From positions 3,475,001 to 3,539,000 of the forward strand of contig NC_009943.1 in NCBI RefSeq assembly GCF_000018405.1: 64,000 bases of DNA. The letters are read 5' to 3'. The stretch is from Desulfosudis oleivorans Hxd3. GTDB lineage: Bacteria; Desulfobacterota; Desulfobacteria; Desulfobacterales; Desulfosudaceae. Below are positions 35,579 to 46,900 of this stretch, piece by piece. A model generated the notes under the pieces. The model saw nothing but the letters and a program-made list of their open reading frames with translations. It did not search any database and was not told the origin of the DNA. The position numbers and the translations under genes were made by a program. Position 1 is the stretch's first letter. Each line of letters starts with the position of its first letter.

Positions 35579-37621
35579 ATGATCACCAAACAAGCATTAG
35601 GCAGCACCCTTTTCGGAATGGCTGATATTCTCAGAGACAAGGTTGAGGACTACAAGTCTTACATCCTTTCACTCCTCTTTTTCAAGCGACTTTCCGATAA
35701 CTATACGTGGGAAAGCGAAAATGGAATCAAAGAGTTTGTAAAAGACAATAAACGTGAGCCAAATGATAGAGAAAAAGAAATAATTCTCAGAAGGAAGCAT
35801 GACTTTACCATTCCTGATGGGTGTTTCTGGGGGGATGTTCGTAATGCGCCGCTTGATAAAAAGAACGATGCCTTAAACAAGGCGGTGAATGCCATTGCCG
35901 ATTCCAACACCTCTCTTAAGGGTGTCATCAATACTGTACGTTGGAATGAGCCCTCACCGGATGGTTCTGGCGGAAAGAAGCTGCACCCTGAAGTACTGAG
36001 TCCGCTGATCAACTATCTGGATGCGGTTGATTTGAGCAACCGCAACGCCTCTGTGGATATTCTGGGCGATGCCTACGAATATTTGATCAAACGGTTTGCG
36101 GACGAAAACAGGAACGGTACCACTGCCGGACAATTTTATACCCCGCAAGAGGTTGTCGATATCATTGTTCGTTACCTCAAGCCTCAAAAGGGAAGCACTC
36201 TTTACGACCCCACCTGCGGCTCCGGCGGCTTCTTGATCAATGCGGCCAAGTACATCAAAAAAACGACCGGAACCCAGAAAAACATCCGCCTTTTTGGGCA
36301 GGAAGATGTCTGGAATACCTGGGCGATTGCCAATATCAACATGATTCTCCATGGGCTTGATGCCGCCATAAAAAAAGGCGACACCCTGAAAGATCCCAAA
36401 TTCACGGAAGAGGACAACGACCTTACCATTAAAACCTTTGATCTGGTGATGGCTAATTTTCCGTTCTCGCAGGAAAACTGGTGGAAAAACGGGGAGCCCA
36501 AGAGAGATAAAAAAGGTAAGCCCATTACCAATAAAGACGGTTCTCCTCAGTTGAATTATCCGGGCAAAGAAGATTTTAACGATCCATATGAACGTTTTGA
36601 TTATGGAATTCCGCCTTTTTCAAACGGAGACTTTGCCTTTCTTCAGCACATTGTCGCTTCGATGAATGAAAGCGGCAAGGCCGGAGTCGTTTGCCCGCAA
36701 GGCGTGCTGTTTCGTGGTCAACCACAAAAAACCGAAGAGGAAGATGGCCAAAATCGGAAGGCCGATGATGAATACCTGATCCGTCGCGGCTTTTTGCAGG
36801 GGCCGGTCAACAAGGATGGCGAATTTGTTCATGCCATAAATATCATAGATGCCATAGTCGTGCTACCTGGCAACCTCTTTTATGGCACTACTATTCCTGG
36901 CTCCATCCTGCTGTTTAATAAAAACAAACCGGAAGAGCGAAAAAACAAGGTGCTGATGGTCTATGCCGCCAAAGAAGGCTGGTACAAAGAAGAATCCAAC
37001 ATGAATACGCTCCTGCCTCAGGACATCTTGCGTATCTCCACTATTCTTGAAAGCTGGGGCGATATGGAGATAGCCAAAGCATGGATCACTTCCCAAAAAT
37101 CCAGACTGAGAGACCTGATCCAGGAAGAACTTGATTTCAAAAAAGGTGAAATTGATCTGGATACCCAGGAAGATATAGAGCTGGCCAAAGACAAGCACCA
37201 GAAGGCCGGCGAGCTGGTAAAAGCCAAGGAAGCGGAGGGCAAGAAACCGACCCAAGCTCAGCTCAACAATCTACAAAAGGCTAAAGAAACTCTTGAAAAA
37301 CTGATTAAACAGAAAGAGCAGCGCATTGCTGATGCCGAAGGACAGGCTGAAAAAGAGCGCATCGCTATTGATGAGGTGGAAACCGAACTTTTGACCATGC
37401 TGGCCGATCCGGAGCTGCGTAAACGCTATTTCTCCGTAGTGGATATGGAAGAGCTGGAAGAAAACGAGTTCAACCTCAATATTCCCCGCTATGTGGATAC
37501 TTTCGAGCCGGAGGAAGAGATTGATCTCAAGGAGGCTATTGAAGGGTTTGAAAGCGCCATGGATTATGAAGCGAAAATTACCTCATTCATCTCAAGCATG
37601 AAACAGTCATTGGGGATGTAG
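35579..37621 (+). CDS. hsdM: Type I restriction-modification DNA methyltransferase subunit (HsdM)
   Basis: A 680-aa N6-adenine methyltransferase. An HsdM N-terminal helical domain is followed by SAM motif I DPTCGSGGF (D210) and catalytic motif IV NFPF (N293, the common variant of NPPF). The C-terminus holds an extra charged coiled coil (about 520-610), making it longer than the usual 500-550 aa. It forms one operon with hsdS (1-base gap) and hsdR. Confidence 0.95.
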   Translation: MITKQALGSTLFGMADILRDKVEDYKSYILSLLFFKRLSDNYTWESENGIKEFVKDNKREPNDREKEIILRRKHDFTIPDGCFWGDVRNAPLDKKNDALNKAVNAIADSNTSLKGVINTVRWNEPSPDGSGGKKLHPEVLSPLINYLDAVDLSNRNASVDILGDAYEYLIKRFADENRNGTTAGQFYTPQEVVDIIVRYLKPQKGSTLYDPTCGSGGFLINAAKYIKKTTGTQKNIRLFGQEDVWNTWAIANINMILHGLDAAIKKGDTLKDPKFTEEDNDLTIKTFDLVMANFPFSQENWWKNGEPKRDKKGKPITNKDGSPQLNYPGKEDFNDPYERFDYGIPPFSNGDFAFLQHIVASMNESGKAGVVCPQGVLFRGQPQKTEEEDGQNRKADDEYLIRRGFLQGPVNKDGEFVHAINIIDAIVVLPGNLFYGTTIPGSILLFNKNKPEERKNKVLMVYAAKEGWYKEESNMNTLLPQDILRISTILESWGDMEIAKAWITSQKSRLRDLIQEELDFKKGEIDLDTQEDIELAKDKHQKAGELVKAKEAEGKKPTQAQLNNLQKAKETLEKLIKQKEQRIADAEGQAEKERIAIDEVETELLTMLADPELRKRYFSVVDMEELEENEFNLNIPRYVDTFEPEEEIDLKEAIEGFESAMDYEAKITSFISSMKQSLGM

Positions 37622-37622
37622 A

Positions 37623-38927
37623 ATGAACTTTATTTCGGATAAATTTAAAAATCTTATTGAGTATAAGTCTGGATACACTTGGTCTAAAGAACAAGAAAAC
37701 TCAAAATTTGTAGATGGCTCAGTTCGTGTTCTTACAGTGACCAACATTCAAGAAAAATTGGACTTGGGAAGCGAGCTTTATCTAACCCAAGTGACCAAAA
37801 ATGATAGAGAAAGAAAAGCTGCTTCAAAAGGTTGGTCAATCGCTGTCAGCTCCAATGGGAATAGAAAGAGAATTGGTAATGCTGTTTTTATTAACGATGA
37901 TACTGACTACTTGTTTGCCTCTTTTTTGACAGGGTTTATCCCCAAAGACCCAGACACCGTATTACCAAAATATTTCTTCTACTGGCTCTCATCACACCCA
38001 ATACAGGAAAGAATCACCTCTGTGTCTGAAGGTACTACCGGCTTGGGTAACCTCGATATTCGTTTTCTAAGGAATATGGATTTTGAATATCCTAAAAACA
38101 CATCCGAACAAAAAGCCATTGCCGGGATTCTTTCCAAAGTGGATGCAGTCATTGAAGCGGTGGAAAACAGTATCAAGGCTGCGGAGCGTCTTAAAAAATC
38201 ACTGATGCAAAACCTGCTCACCGGAAAGCTGAAGCCCGATGGAACGTGGCGCAGTGAGGATGATTTTTATATGGATGAGAAATTTGGCAAGGTGCCTAAG
38301 GGATGGGAAGTAAAACCTGTGGGGGGCAAAAGTCTGTGTAATATCAATCCCAACTACAATTTTACCAAAGGTGAGCAATATGATTTCATCCCAATGGATG
38401 CTATTAATGATGACTTTCGCGGTCTTGGGTATTTGGTTACCAAAAAGGTGGATGGTGGTGGATATACGCGTTTTCGTATAGGTGACATTCTTTTCGCAAA
38501 AATTACGCCTTGTACAGAGAATGGCAAAGTTGCCCTAATCGAAAAAATGAATACGACAGTTGGTTTTGCATCAACTGAATTTATTATATTTCAACCCAAA
38601 GAAACCATAGACAATCAGTTTTATTTCTATCTGCTTTCAAGTGACAGGGTTCATAATTTATCAGTTTCTTTGATGGAAGGAACTACTGGTAGGCAAAGGG
38701 TCCCGTGGAAGATATTTAAAAACCGAATATTAGCTCCTATTCCGATTGACTTGGACGAACAGAGGAATATTGCTAAGCGATTAAAGGTAATTGAAAAGTT
38801 AAACGTTTGCAAATATTCAAAAATCCAATCCCTAAAAAACCTGAAGAAATCTCTGATGCAAAATTTATTGACCGGCAAGGTGCGGGTGGATGTGGCAAAA
38901 ATCAATAAGCTACTTGAGGAGATGTAA
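37623..38927 (+). CDS. hsdS: Type I restriction-modification specificity subunit (HsdS)
   Basis: A 434-aa HsdS with two target-recognition domains (about 1-150 and 210-370), each followed by a conserved helical spacer: EQKAIAGILSKVDAVIEAVE at about 160 and the EQRNIAKRL helix at about 380. The repeated LKKSLMQNLLTGK motif ends both halves. It sets the recognised DNA sequence, which cannot be read here. Confidence 0.95.
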   Translation: MNFISDKFKNLIEYKSGYTWSKEQENSKFVDGSVRVLTVTNIQEKLDLGSELYLTQVTKNDRERKAASKGWSIAVSSNGNRKRIGNAVFINDDTDYLFASFLTGFIPKDPDTVLPKYFFYWLSSHPIQERITSVSEGTTGLGNLDIRFLRNMDFEYPKNTSEQKAIAGILSKVDAVIEAVENSIKAAERLKKSLMQNLLTGKLKPDGTWRSEDDFYMDEKFGKVPKGWEVKPVGGKSLCNINPNYNFTKGEQYDFIPMDAINDDFRGLGYLVTKKVDGGGYTRFRIGDILFAKITPCTENGKVALIEKMNTTVGFASTEFIIFQPKETIDNQFYFYLLSSDRVHNLSVSLMEGTTGRQRVPWKIFKNRILAPIPIDLDEQRNIAKRLKVIEKLNVCKYSKIQSLKNLKKSLMQNLLTGKVRVDVAKINKLLEEM

Positions 38928-38930
38928 ACC

Positions 38931-41900
38931 ATGGGCAGGCTTTCAGAACTCAAAGGCGTTGAAAAACCGGTCACGGAATGGCTCAGCAAAATGGGCTGGA
39001 CATTCCAGAGTAATGAAGGCCTGAAGGTTTACAACCGTCCTTTTTCAAATCCGGTCATTGCGCAGATTTTGGTTGAAAAAGTTGCCGCCATTAACGGTGC
39101 CTCTACAGATGTGGCGGAAACCGCCGTGGATCAGTTACTGCAGCACCTGAACAACCCCAGTCCGATTATCGGTAACGAAAACTTTCTCGAAAAGCTGGTG
39201 AAAGGCATCACGCTGTCGGTGGAAGGTGAAGATCGGGATTTTTATTTTATCGACTTTGAGGACATCTGGCAGAACAGTTTGATTGTTACCAATCAGTATT
39301 GGGTTCAGGGTTTCAAGATGGTGAAGACGGATATTGTTCTCTTGGTGAACGGTATTCCACTGGTGCCTATTGAGGCCAAGCAGCGGGCACGTAAGGGAAC
39401 CAACTGGCTGGAAGGTGTGAAGCAGTTTTCCACTTATGACCAGCGGGCGGATAAGCTGTTTATGTGTCATGGGTTTAGCGTGGCCTGCAATGGGCGCATC
39501 ACCAAATACGGCATCCCCGGCGCCTCCTCATCCTATTTCAATGAGTGGAAAAGTACGGTGTTGGAAACGGGTCAAAACAATCCGATTTTAGATCAAGATA
39601 ATGACCTCTGCCGAACCTATCTGAATGATGAAGACGGGTTTTATCATTTTGATGTGGAACGATTGCCCAATGGTGAGGTGCTGGAGCGTATGAAGCTGGG
39701 GATTATCGGCCTGCTGCAACCGGCCCGTGTGTTGGACATCGTGAAAAATTTTCTGGTCTTTGAGCGGACGGACGGCAAAATCATCAAGAAGGTGGCACGG
39801 TATCAGCAGCTTCGTGCTGCCAACAAGATTGTTCACCGGGTTGCAGAGTCCGATTTGAAGCAGGGGGTTATCTGGCACACCCAAGGATCAGGCAAAAGCC
39901 TGACCATGCTTTATACCGCCTATAAACTCCGCAACACGCCGGGGCTTGATGATCCGACGGTCTATATCGTTGTTGACCGCAAGGATCTTCGTGAGCAGAT
40001 CGGTGGCACCTTTGATGACTGCGCTTTCCCCAATGCCCGACCGGTTTATAACATTGGTGACTTGAAACACATCATTGATAAGGCTCCGGCCGGGGTCTTT
40101 ATAACCACGGTACAAAAATTCCAGGAGTTGGGAAACCGGCAGGATACCCGGGACAATATCATTATCCTGATTGATGAGGCGCATCGAACGCAGTACGGTG
40201 ATTTTCAGATCGAACTCCAGAATGTGCTCCCCAATGCCCGGCGTTTTGCTTTCACGGGGACTCCGATACCAAAAACATATCAGGAATTTGGTGCAAAGAA
40301 AGATAAAGGTACACAAGAGTATTATCTCGACAAGTACGGAATTCTGGATGCGATTGAGGATGGTGCAACGGTTCCGATTCGATATACCTTCGGCCCACAG
40401 GAATGGTTCCTTGATAAGGAGAAGCTCAAGCAGGGGTATGACGAAATCACCGCAGATTTAACGGAGGATGAAAAAAGGCTGGTAGAAAAGCGGGTCCAGG
40501 CATGGAAGGTCTTTTTGAAGCACGAAGACCGGATAAAGGTTCTGGCAAAGGACATTGCGGAGGATTTCAAAAGTGTGGTGGAGCCCCAAGGCTTCAAAGC
40601 ACAAGTCGTTGCCTGCGATAAGGAGGCCTGTGTGCTCTACTATAATGAGCTTTTAAAATACTTTGATCGATCCGAACTGACGATCATTTTTTCCACCGGC
40701 AATTATGAAGAAGGTGAAAGGTATGAACTATTCAAGGACCATTACAAAGAGGACAAAGAGCGCCGTCAATTAATCGCCAACTTCAAAAAACGCATCACTC
40801 CTGATGAACAGCGTGAAGGAAATAACCTTAAAATTATCATCGTTTGTAACATGCTCTTAACCGGCTTTGATGCACCGATTGAACAGACCATGTATCTGGA
40901 TAGCCCAATCAGGGACCATAACCTGTTACAGGCCGTCGCCCGAACCAACCGCCCCTATGACGATAGGGTTTCGAAGCTATCCAAGGAATTTGGACGCATC
41001 GTTGACTATATTGGCGTATTTGAGAACTACAAAGAAGCGCTGAATTATGATCCGGAGGATATCGGAGAATTTGAGGATGTTGAAAGCCTTGTCGATCAGT
41101 TTCCAAACGTGCTGGAAGCCGCCTTTGAGCCATTTAAAGATATCAAGCTTAAAGACACCTATGAATGCTCAATGGAGATTGTTCGCAAGCTCACCGAGCT
41201 GGATCAGGGCAAGTTTGAACAGGATTACAGGGAAGTGCTTCAGTTATGGGAAGCTATTTCACCTCATCCGAAGCTTCGAGATCATCAAAAAAAATATCGG
41301 TGGCTCAACGAGATTTATGAGATTTACCTTGAAGAGTTCAAACGCCTCGATTTTAACTCGGAGATATATGCGGCCAAAACCAGAAAATTGATCCAGGAAA
41401 GTGCTAAACTGATCAACTTTAAAGGCCACCTGCCTGAGGTTAAAATTGATTCCAACTATTTGAACGAATTAAAAGAGACAAAGCTCTCTCCGTCTGATAA
41501 AGCGGAAAAGCTTATTCGCGATATTGAAACCGTGATTCGGAGAAATGAAGCGAACAGTGCTGCGTATGTTGAGTTCCAGAACCGACTGGAAGAACTTATT
41601 AAAAAGAAACAGGAAAAGAGTGAAACGATTGAACAGCTTTTGCTTGAGTTGGGTGAACTCTACAGAGAACTGGATGATATCGCAACGCTGCCGCAGAGAA
41701 TGGGGTTTGAAGATAAGGGGACGTTTGAAATCTTCACCCTTATTAAAAATGCTCGAACCACTGACTTTCATGAAGAACTAACCAGAGAGTTCGCGAAAGA
41801 TGTTGTCGATTCGGTTATTCGCAAGAAGGTTTATATCGGCTGGCAGGATGTGGCGAATGAGGTCAATAGACTGCGCGTAAACATTGAAATCTTTGCGGCT

Positions 41901-41993
41901 GCAGACAACTACCAGCAGTTGGCCATTGATGATGATGCACAGCTTATGGATGCCATTATGGTGGGTGTTGTGAAAAACTTTGGGTTGAAATGA
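38931..41993 (+). CDS. hsdR: Type I restriction endonuclease subunit (HsdR)
   Basis: A 1020-aa HsdR. The N-terminal nuclease has IPLVPIEAKQR (E148-A-K150). The SF2 translocase has Walker A GSGKS at 319-323 and DEAH at 415-418. Later motifs include FTGTPIP and LLQAVARTNRPY. A helical C-terminal region binds the methylase core in the family. It cleaves unmodified DNA after ATP-driven translocation. It overlaps the metallopeptidase start by 4 bases. Confidence 0.96.
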   Translation: MGRLSELKGVEKPVTEWLSKMGWTFQSNEGLKVYNRPFSNPVIAQILVEKVAAINGASTDVAETAVDQLLQHLNNPSPIIGNENFLEKLVKGITLSVEGEDRDFYFIDFEDIWQNSLIVTNQYWVQGFKMVKTDIVLLVNGIPLVPIEAKQRARKGTNWLEGVKQFSTYDQRADKLFMCHGFSVACNGRITKYGIPGASSSYFNEWKSTVLETGQNNPILDQDNDLCRTYLNDEDGFYHFDVERLPNGEVLERMKLGIIGLLQPARVLDIVKNFLVFERTDGKIIKKVARYQQLRAANKIVHRVAESDLKQGVIWHTQGSGKSLTMLYTAYKLRNTPGLDDPTVYIVVDRKDLREQIGGTFDDCAFPNARPVYNIGDLKHIIDKAPAGVFITTVQKFQELGNRQDTRDNIIILIDEAHRTQYGDFQIELQNVLPNARRFAFTGTPIPKTYQEFGAKKDKGTQEYYLDKYGILDAIEDGATVPIRYTFGPQEWFLDKEKLKQGYDEITADLTEDEKRLVEKRVQAWKVFLKHEDRIKVLAKDIAEDFKSVVEPQGFKAQVVACDKEACVLYYNELLKYFDRSELTIIFSTGNYEEGERYELFKDHYKEDKERRQLIANFKKRITPDEQREGNNLKIIIVCNMLLTGFDAPIEQTMYLDSPIRDHNLLQAVARTNRPYDDRVSKLSKEFGRIVDYIGVFENYKEALNYDPEDIGEFEDVESLVDQFPNVLEAAFEPFKDIKLKDTYECSMEIVRKLTELDQGKFEQDYREVLQLWEAISPHPKLRDHQKKYRWLNEIYEIYLEEFKRLDFNSEIYAAKTRKLIQESAKLINFKGHLPEVKIDSNYLNELKETKLSPSDKAEKLIRDIETVIRRNEANSAAYVEFQNRLEELIKKKQEKSETIEQLLLELGELYRELDDIATLPQRMGFEDKGTFEIFTLIKNARTTDFHEELTREFAKDVVDSVIRKKVYIGWQDVANEVNRLRVNIEIFAAADNYQQLAIDDDAQLMDAIMVGVVKNFGLK

Positions 41994-42649
41994 TGATGAT
42001 GCCGGAAAATCATACATTACAAAAAAAGGACATAAAGCATGCCCGGATAAAGGTCGCTGAAGACGGGCATGTAAGGGTGCTGGTTCCCCATTCCTTTACG
42101 GATGATGATATTTCGGCGCTCCTAACTAAAAAATCTAAATGGATTGCCAAACAACGAGCCTTTTTCAACAAGAAGTCTCGCATTGAGCTGGCGCGGAACC
42201 AATTGCTTTTGTTCGGTAACCGATATTCTTATTTTTACGATGATACATATAGCCGAAAAATTTTGATTGATCACAGCTTTAAAACCATCCGGGCCAAAAA
42301 GGATCTTCTTGATCCTGCAATTCAAAAGAAGTGGTACAAACACGAAGCCAGAAAGTACTTAGTAAGCAGGACTGAGGACTTGGCAGAAAGGCTACACTTT
42401 AAATACAAAGCAATTTACATCAGGGATCAAAAAACCAAGCTGGGAAACTGTTCCTATGATCGCAACATTTCCCTGAATTGGCGGCTGATTAAGGCCCCAA
42501 CCCTGATTTCTGACTATATTATTATTCATGAGCTTGTTCACACTAAAATAATGAACCATTCAGGTAAATTCTGGACGCTACTGAAGTCGTTATATCCCTA
42601 TTACAAGGATGCGATGAATTGGCTCGATAAATATGGAAATTGCTTATGA
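41990..42649 (+). CDS. YgjP-like (DUF45) zinc metallopeptidase coupled to hsdR
   Basis: A 219-aa protein with the metal-binding HELVH at 180-184 and NHSGKFW after it, the signature of the DUF45/YgjP (WLM-type) family. It starts with ATGATGATG overlapping the hsdR stop. Linkage of this family to type I systems is common, and a role in controlled HsdR turnover to limit self-damage is plausible but unproven. Confidence 0.88.
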   Translation: MMMMPENHTLQKKDIKHARIKVAEDGHVRVLVPHSFTDDDISALLTKKSKWIAKQRAFFNKKSRIELARNQLLLFGNRYSYFYDDTYSRKILIDHSFKTIRAKKDLLDPAIQKKWYKHEARKYLVSRTEDLAERLHFKYKAIYIRDQKTKLGNCSYDRNISLNWRLIKAPTLISDYIIIHELVHTKIMNHSGKFWTLLKSLYPYYKDAMNWLDKYGNCL

Positions 42650-42785
42650 GCACGCAAAGGTAGAGTGGGGGCATGGAAAAACAGAATAACAGGTGTTCAC
42701 AACGACCGAATACCAAAAACCAATTACTACTAGCCCTATCCAGTTAAATTTATTTGATAATTAACCGGACACTACTGATGATTTA

Positions 42786-43991
42786 TTATCCTTTACAAAA
42801 AAGGGCTTGAAGACCGGATTCAAAGCGATTAATGTGTGTTAGAGAAATCGGTTTCAGATGGGCCAAATCGTTTCTTATCCGTGTAAGCAATTTTATATAA
42901 TTATGAAAGTCTCTATCAATACGTTTTCGTATCTGGGGATTGGTGTCGATATAATATTTTATGGACCCGATTTCAAGGGGTCCTTGATCGTTATTTATCA
43001 AGAACGATAACCTAGGTCTATAATTTGTTTCCAAGTACTGGATAACTTTCAGCCTGCATTCGTCGATAATCGGCAATAAGCATTGAACATGCCCCCTCCA
43101 GATACGCTGGCGTATTTCACCGGGATTACCACGGACGATTTCGGCAACTGGGCTGATCATAATCCTACCATCCACTTTGTCTAGCATTCCCGCAGCCCAT
43201 TGTTTGATTACAGTATAATTCGGCTTGGTTGATTTAAAATCCCATTCCATTTGTTGAAAGTCATTTATCCATATTTTTTGAACCAATGAGTCATTCCATT
43301 TTCTTTCAGTGGCCAAATTCTCCAGTTCTGATATTAAGGCGTTCTCCTCAATTTCTAAGCGACGGGTGAGCTTTTCAGCCGCTGACAAATCATATCCGCA
43401 AAGGGATGCTATAACACTTAGAAAGAGCCTGTTTTGAAGAGTATAATCATGCCTAGGCGACAGCATCATAGAAGCAAATATTTGCAGGTCCAAAGAAGAG
43501 ATTTTTCCCCAGAACCAATGATGAGTCAGCAGATTTTCGATTGGAAGATCATCCCGGGTATGTTGTCCGTAAATCGGGATTACGAACAATGATCGTTCAA
43601 TCAGTCTTTGGTTACTACAAGCCACTGAATATTGTTTTAAAAAGTTATACCATTCTTGCTCTTTTGGGCCAACAATATTCTCAAGCCATATAACTCTTGA
43701 TTGGAAATTTTCACTCCTGCATAAGGACGCGATATCAAAATTTTCGTTTTCTATTTTTGTATTGTAGAACTGGTGTAGATCATAGGCAGGACTGCTCTGT
43801 GATATTTCAGCGGCGGAGAGTCTTTCCAAAGAAGTTATTGTTTCCTTCAATTTCTGTTTGATTGCTTCATAAAGCCCTCCCGGTGTTGTCTCAGGTAGGA
43901 GCAAGAAGACGTTTCTACCCAGCCGGATATCATCTATAATACCTGATACAAAATTTTCTGGACCGGGGAGATCCCATATTGAAAAGTTCAT
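42786..43991 (-). CDS. HEPN-like C-terminal protein of a three-gene operon (degenerate ATPase-like N-terminus)
   Basis: A 401-aa protein. The first 60 residues (IRLGRNVFLLLPETTPGGL) recall a P-loop strand and loop but lack the GK[ST], so nucleotide binding is doubtful. The middle is helical. The C-terminus has IRNDLAHLKP: R373 and H378 fit the HEPN RNase signature R-x4-H. It is the third gene of a leftward operon, four bases after the large ATPase. It is a plausible RNase effector or ligand-binding partner. No known system name was recognised. Confidence 0.6.
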   Translation of the reverse strand: MNFSIWDLPGPENFVSGIIDDIRLGRNVFLLLPETTPGGLYEAIKQKLKETITSLERLSAAEISQSSPAYDLHQFYNTKIENENFDIASLCRSENFQSRVIWLENIVGPKEQEWYNFLKQYSVACSNQRLIERSLFVIPIYGQHTRDDLPIENLLTHHWFWGKISSLDLQIFASMMLSPRHDYTLQNRLFLSVIASLCGYDLSAAEKLTRRLEIEENALISELENLATERKWNDSLVQKIWINDFQQMEWDFKSTKPNYTVIKQWAAGMLDKVDGRIMISPVAEIVRGNPGEIRQRIWRGHVQCLLPIIDECRLKVIQYLETNYRPRLSFLINNDQGPLEIGSIKYYIDTNPQIRKRIDRDFHNYIKLLTRIRNDLAHLKPISLTHINRFESGLQALFCKG

Positions 43992-43995
43992 TAAT

Positions 43996-46900
43996 CTATT
44001 CTAAACGTAAGAGTTTTGCCAATAAAGCTTCCTGTTGCCATTTGTTTCCCTTTGCTGGTTTGCAGATACTTAAATGTTCACCGTAGGACAGCAAACAGTC
44101 AGCCTGATCTTCATCGAATCCGTCGAAAAGACCAATTATGTCTTCTGGTGCTAATGGCTCTTTGATTTCAGCCCAGTTTTTCATGAATTTATACTGAATA
44201 GTACCTTTACTCAGACCAACGGAATTTAAAAATTTCCCCCTTTCGTCCTCCTGCTCAAGTGTACTGGATACTTCATCTAAAGCTTTTTCCCATGCCACGT
44301 TACGTTGAAGATTGAGTTCTGCAAACCGATAAAGAAGCATTGGCCATCCACCAGTTTGGGACATAATGATTTCACGCTGCGTCGGGTTGTTTGGCGCTAA
44401 AGCAAGTTCGTTTAGCCATCTTTCAACTGTCGATTCTGACCAGCGTTTAAGTGAAGTGATCTGTACATTATTTAGTTTGTTCTCAGGCCTGTTCGCTTTA
44501 GATATTTTTAGCCAGGCAAGCAATGAATCGGGGTCAAAAATGAAGAAAAGCCGGCATATGGCAGTCGACGATCTCAACGCATTTAATTTTCTGGCTGCTT
44601 CATTAACCCACAATTCGCTAAAAGGTGTCCCCGGTGGGATAAAAATCAGGTTAAGGCCATTCTTTTTGTCGTTAAGAACGCGGGAAAGTCGTGTTAAAAA
44701 TTCGTTAACGTCCTTAATGGTTACAGGCATTGAGGCCGATATGGCACCTGTTGGTGAGTCCGGTCTCGCAATTTCAATATACTCTTGCAGGTCTTCGACC
44801 CCCAAGGCCCTGCTCCCAAAAACAAGGCGAATACCATTCTCTCTGTATAATAGATCAGATTCCTGGTCTCCGGTTACTGGGCTTCTTCTTATCGTATTTT
44901 TCCCTTTTCCCGCCCGCCTATAAATACTGGTGTGGAACTTCTGAGGCAATTCCCATGAATCTGAAGATAGAAGGGTATGCTCAATATCCTCTTGGTTGCC
45001 TAACAAACGGAGGACATTAGAACTTCTAAGACGATACCTCTCATCTTTGGTTTTGGATAGTACGCCCAAACCAGTCATTTCATCTAGCAACCCCCGGATA
45101 TCGTCAATCCCACTGCTGTCTGCAAACCCTCTGGGCCACCAGTGATTGACTTCTTGGGTTACCCAGGGAACGCTGAAACCTCTACCGGAAGGGTCATCTC
45201 TATCAATAGTCCCATTAGCAATAACGAAAGCAATAAATCGGTATCGGGGATCAAGATTTAAGGTCAGTTCAAATCGCTCCTTGATTGTTTTTCTCAATTG
45301 CGTATTCAGATAAACATCATCCACATGCTTTTCGGTTATTATGAATGGTGGTGAGAGTTTTTGATCAAATTTGGCAGCAGCTGGGTTTGAAAGATATTTT
45401 ACTAATGATTCGCAAAAAAGCTGGATAAGACTAGGTTGATAATTGGTATGCCCCAAAATTCGATTAACCAGGAAATGCGGTTCAAATCTGTAGCCAAGTG
45501 CATTTAAAGGCCGCGCTATCAAGTTTGTGGCTTCTCGCCATTCGCCATTATTCAGTAAAGGCCCAATACATATAGGCGCACCTAAATGAGCCAATGGTTG
45601 ATTTGGAATCCTGCTAAAACGTTGCACATTGTGAAGGCCTGCAAATATAAATTTAACCCTCCTGGTTGTGTAATCCATTATTTTCTTAATGAAGGTAAAT
45701 ATTGGGAAATTCTTTTTGGCATCTTCATCAAGCAGGTGGTCTGCTTCATCTAGAAGGACAAGCAGTCGCTTTTGGTCATCACTTTCGGCCCAACCAATAA
45801 GCTCCTCGATTAGCCCGTCGGGACTCGTCTTCCTGTTGTATTGGGACTGCAAAATCCCCAATCTTACTAATTGCCGGTGAAGCATCTGCCAAATATCATC
45901 TATCGGACGACTTTCACCTAACCCTTCAACTTTTAGATCCAGAAAAAAAGCAAAGTGAGAGCTTTGCGGCCGGTAAAATTTTCTTTCTACGGCACGAAGC
46001 AGTGCTGATTTCCCCAATTGACGTCCGCCATATATAAAACAGGCCCCATGTGGATCCATAATGCTCTGCATTTCATTTGAACGACCGTAAAACATTTCCG
46101 GCGGAATATTTCCAGTTGCAAAAGGTTTGTAGGGATTATGGGCTGTGAATGGTAAGGTAATCTGAAAAAGAGTCTCTAATTTAGCACCTCTTTGCCCAAG
46201 CATGAAAAAAAATCCGGATTCGTCTATGAACAGTGCGTCGGAGTTGTGTTTTCGGGCAGACAAAGACAGATCTCTGAATTGCCTTTCCGTCATTCTGCCG
46301 AAATAAAAAACAATACACGGGCCGTCTTCACTTTTTATGGCAACTTGTTGAACGACCTGATCCTCGGGGGGACGCCCATGAACACAAAGTAGCCGAAAAT
46401 TACCTTTGGCATCGGAACCATAAGCCGAAATAGGGCAACCATCACGAATGGTTTCCATCTTGACTTTGAACCATTGCCGATCAGAAGAAGATTTGTCACT
46501 GTCTACGACGTTTAGAATATTGAAGCCAAGCCAGGTAAGAACGATTTTGATATCGTACCGATTTATTTTTTTTGTTCTTTTGCCATCCAACCATATTCGC
46601 ACAGAATCAGAGGCTTGGCTCAATTGAGCCCCCCGAATAACACTAAGTTTTACTGGGCCGAAGGATTGACCTCTATCAATATTGCTTATAATTTTTTTGG
46701 GTTGACCTTTATCCTCCATCCACTGCCCAAACTCATTGATAAACTTAGGGAAAAATATACAGAAAGGGTCATCTGTCCCTGCATCATGGTCTGGAAGAGC
46801 TTCGCCTGATTCCGCCATTTCAAGAAATTCTTCGGCAGTGCCAAGATCTCCACCATCTATCAACTTTTTTATTATCGAAGAACTGGTTTCATCTAAACTA

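Noticed and set aside
44366-44923. A 185-aa plus-strand frame inside the large ATPase gene
   Set aside because: Antisense shadow; Ser/Arg-rich and without start signal.
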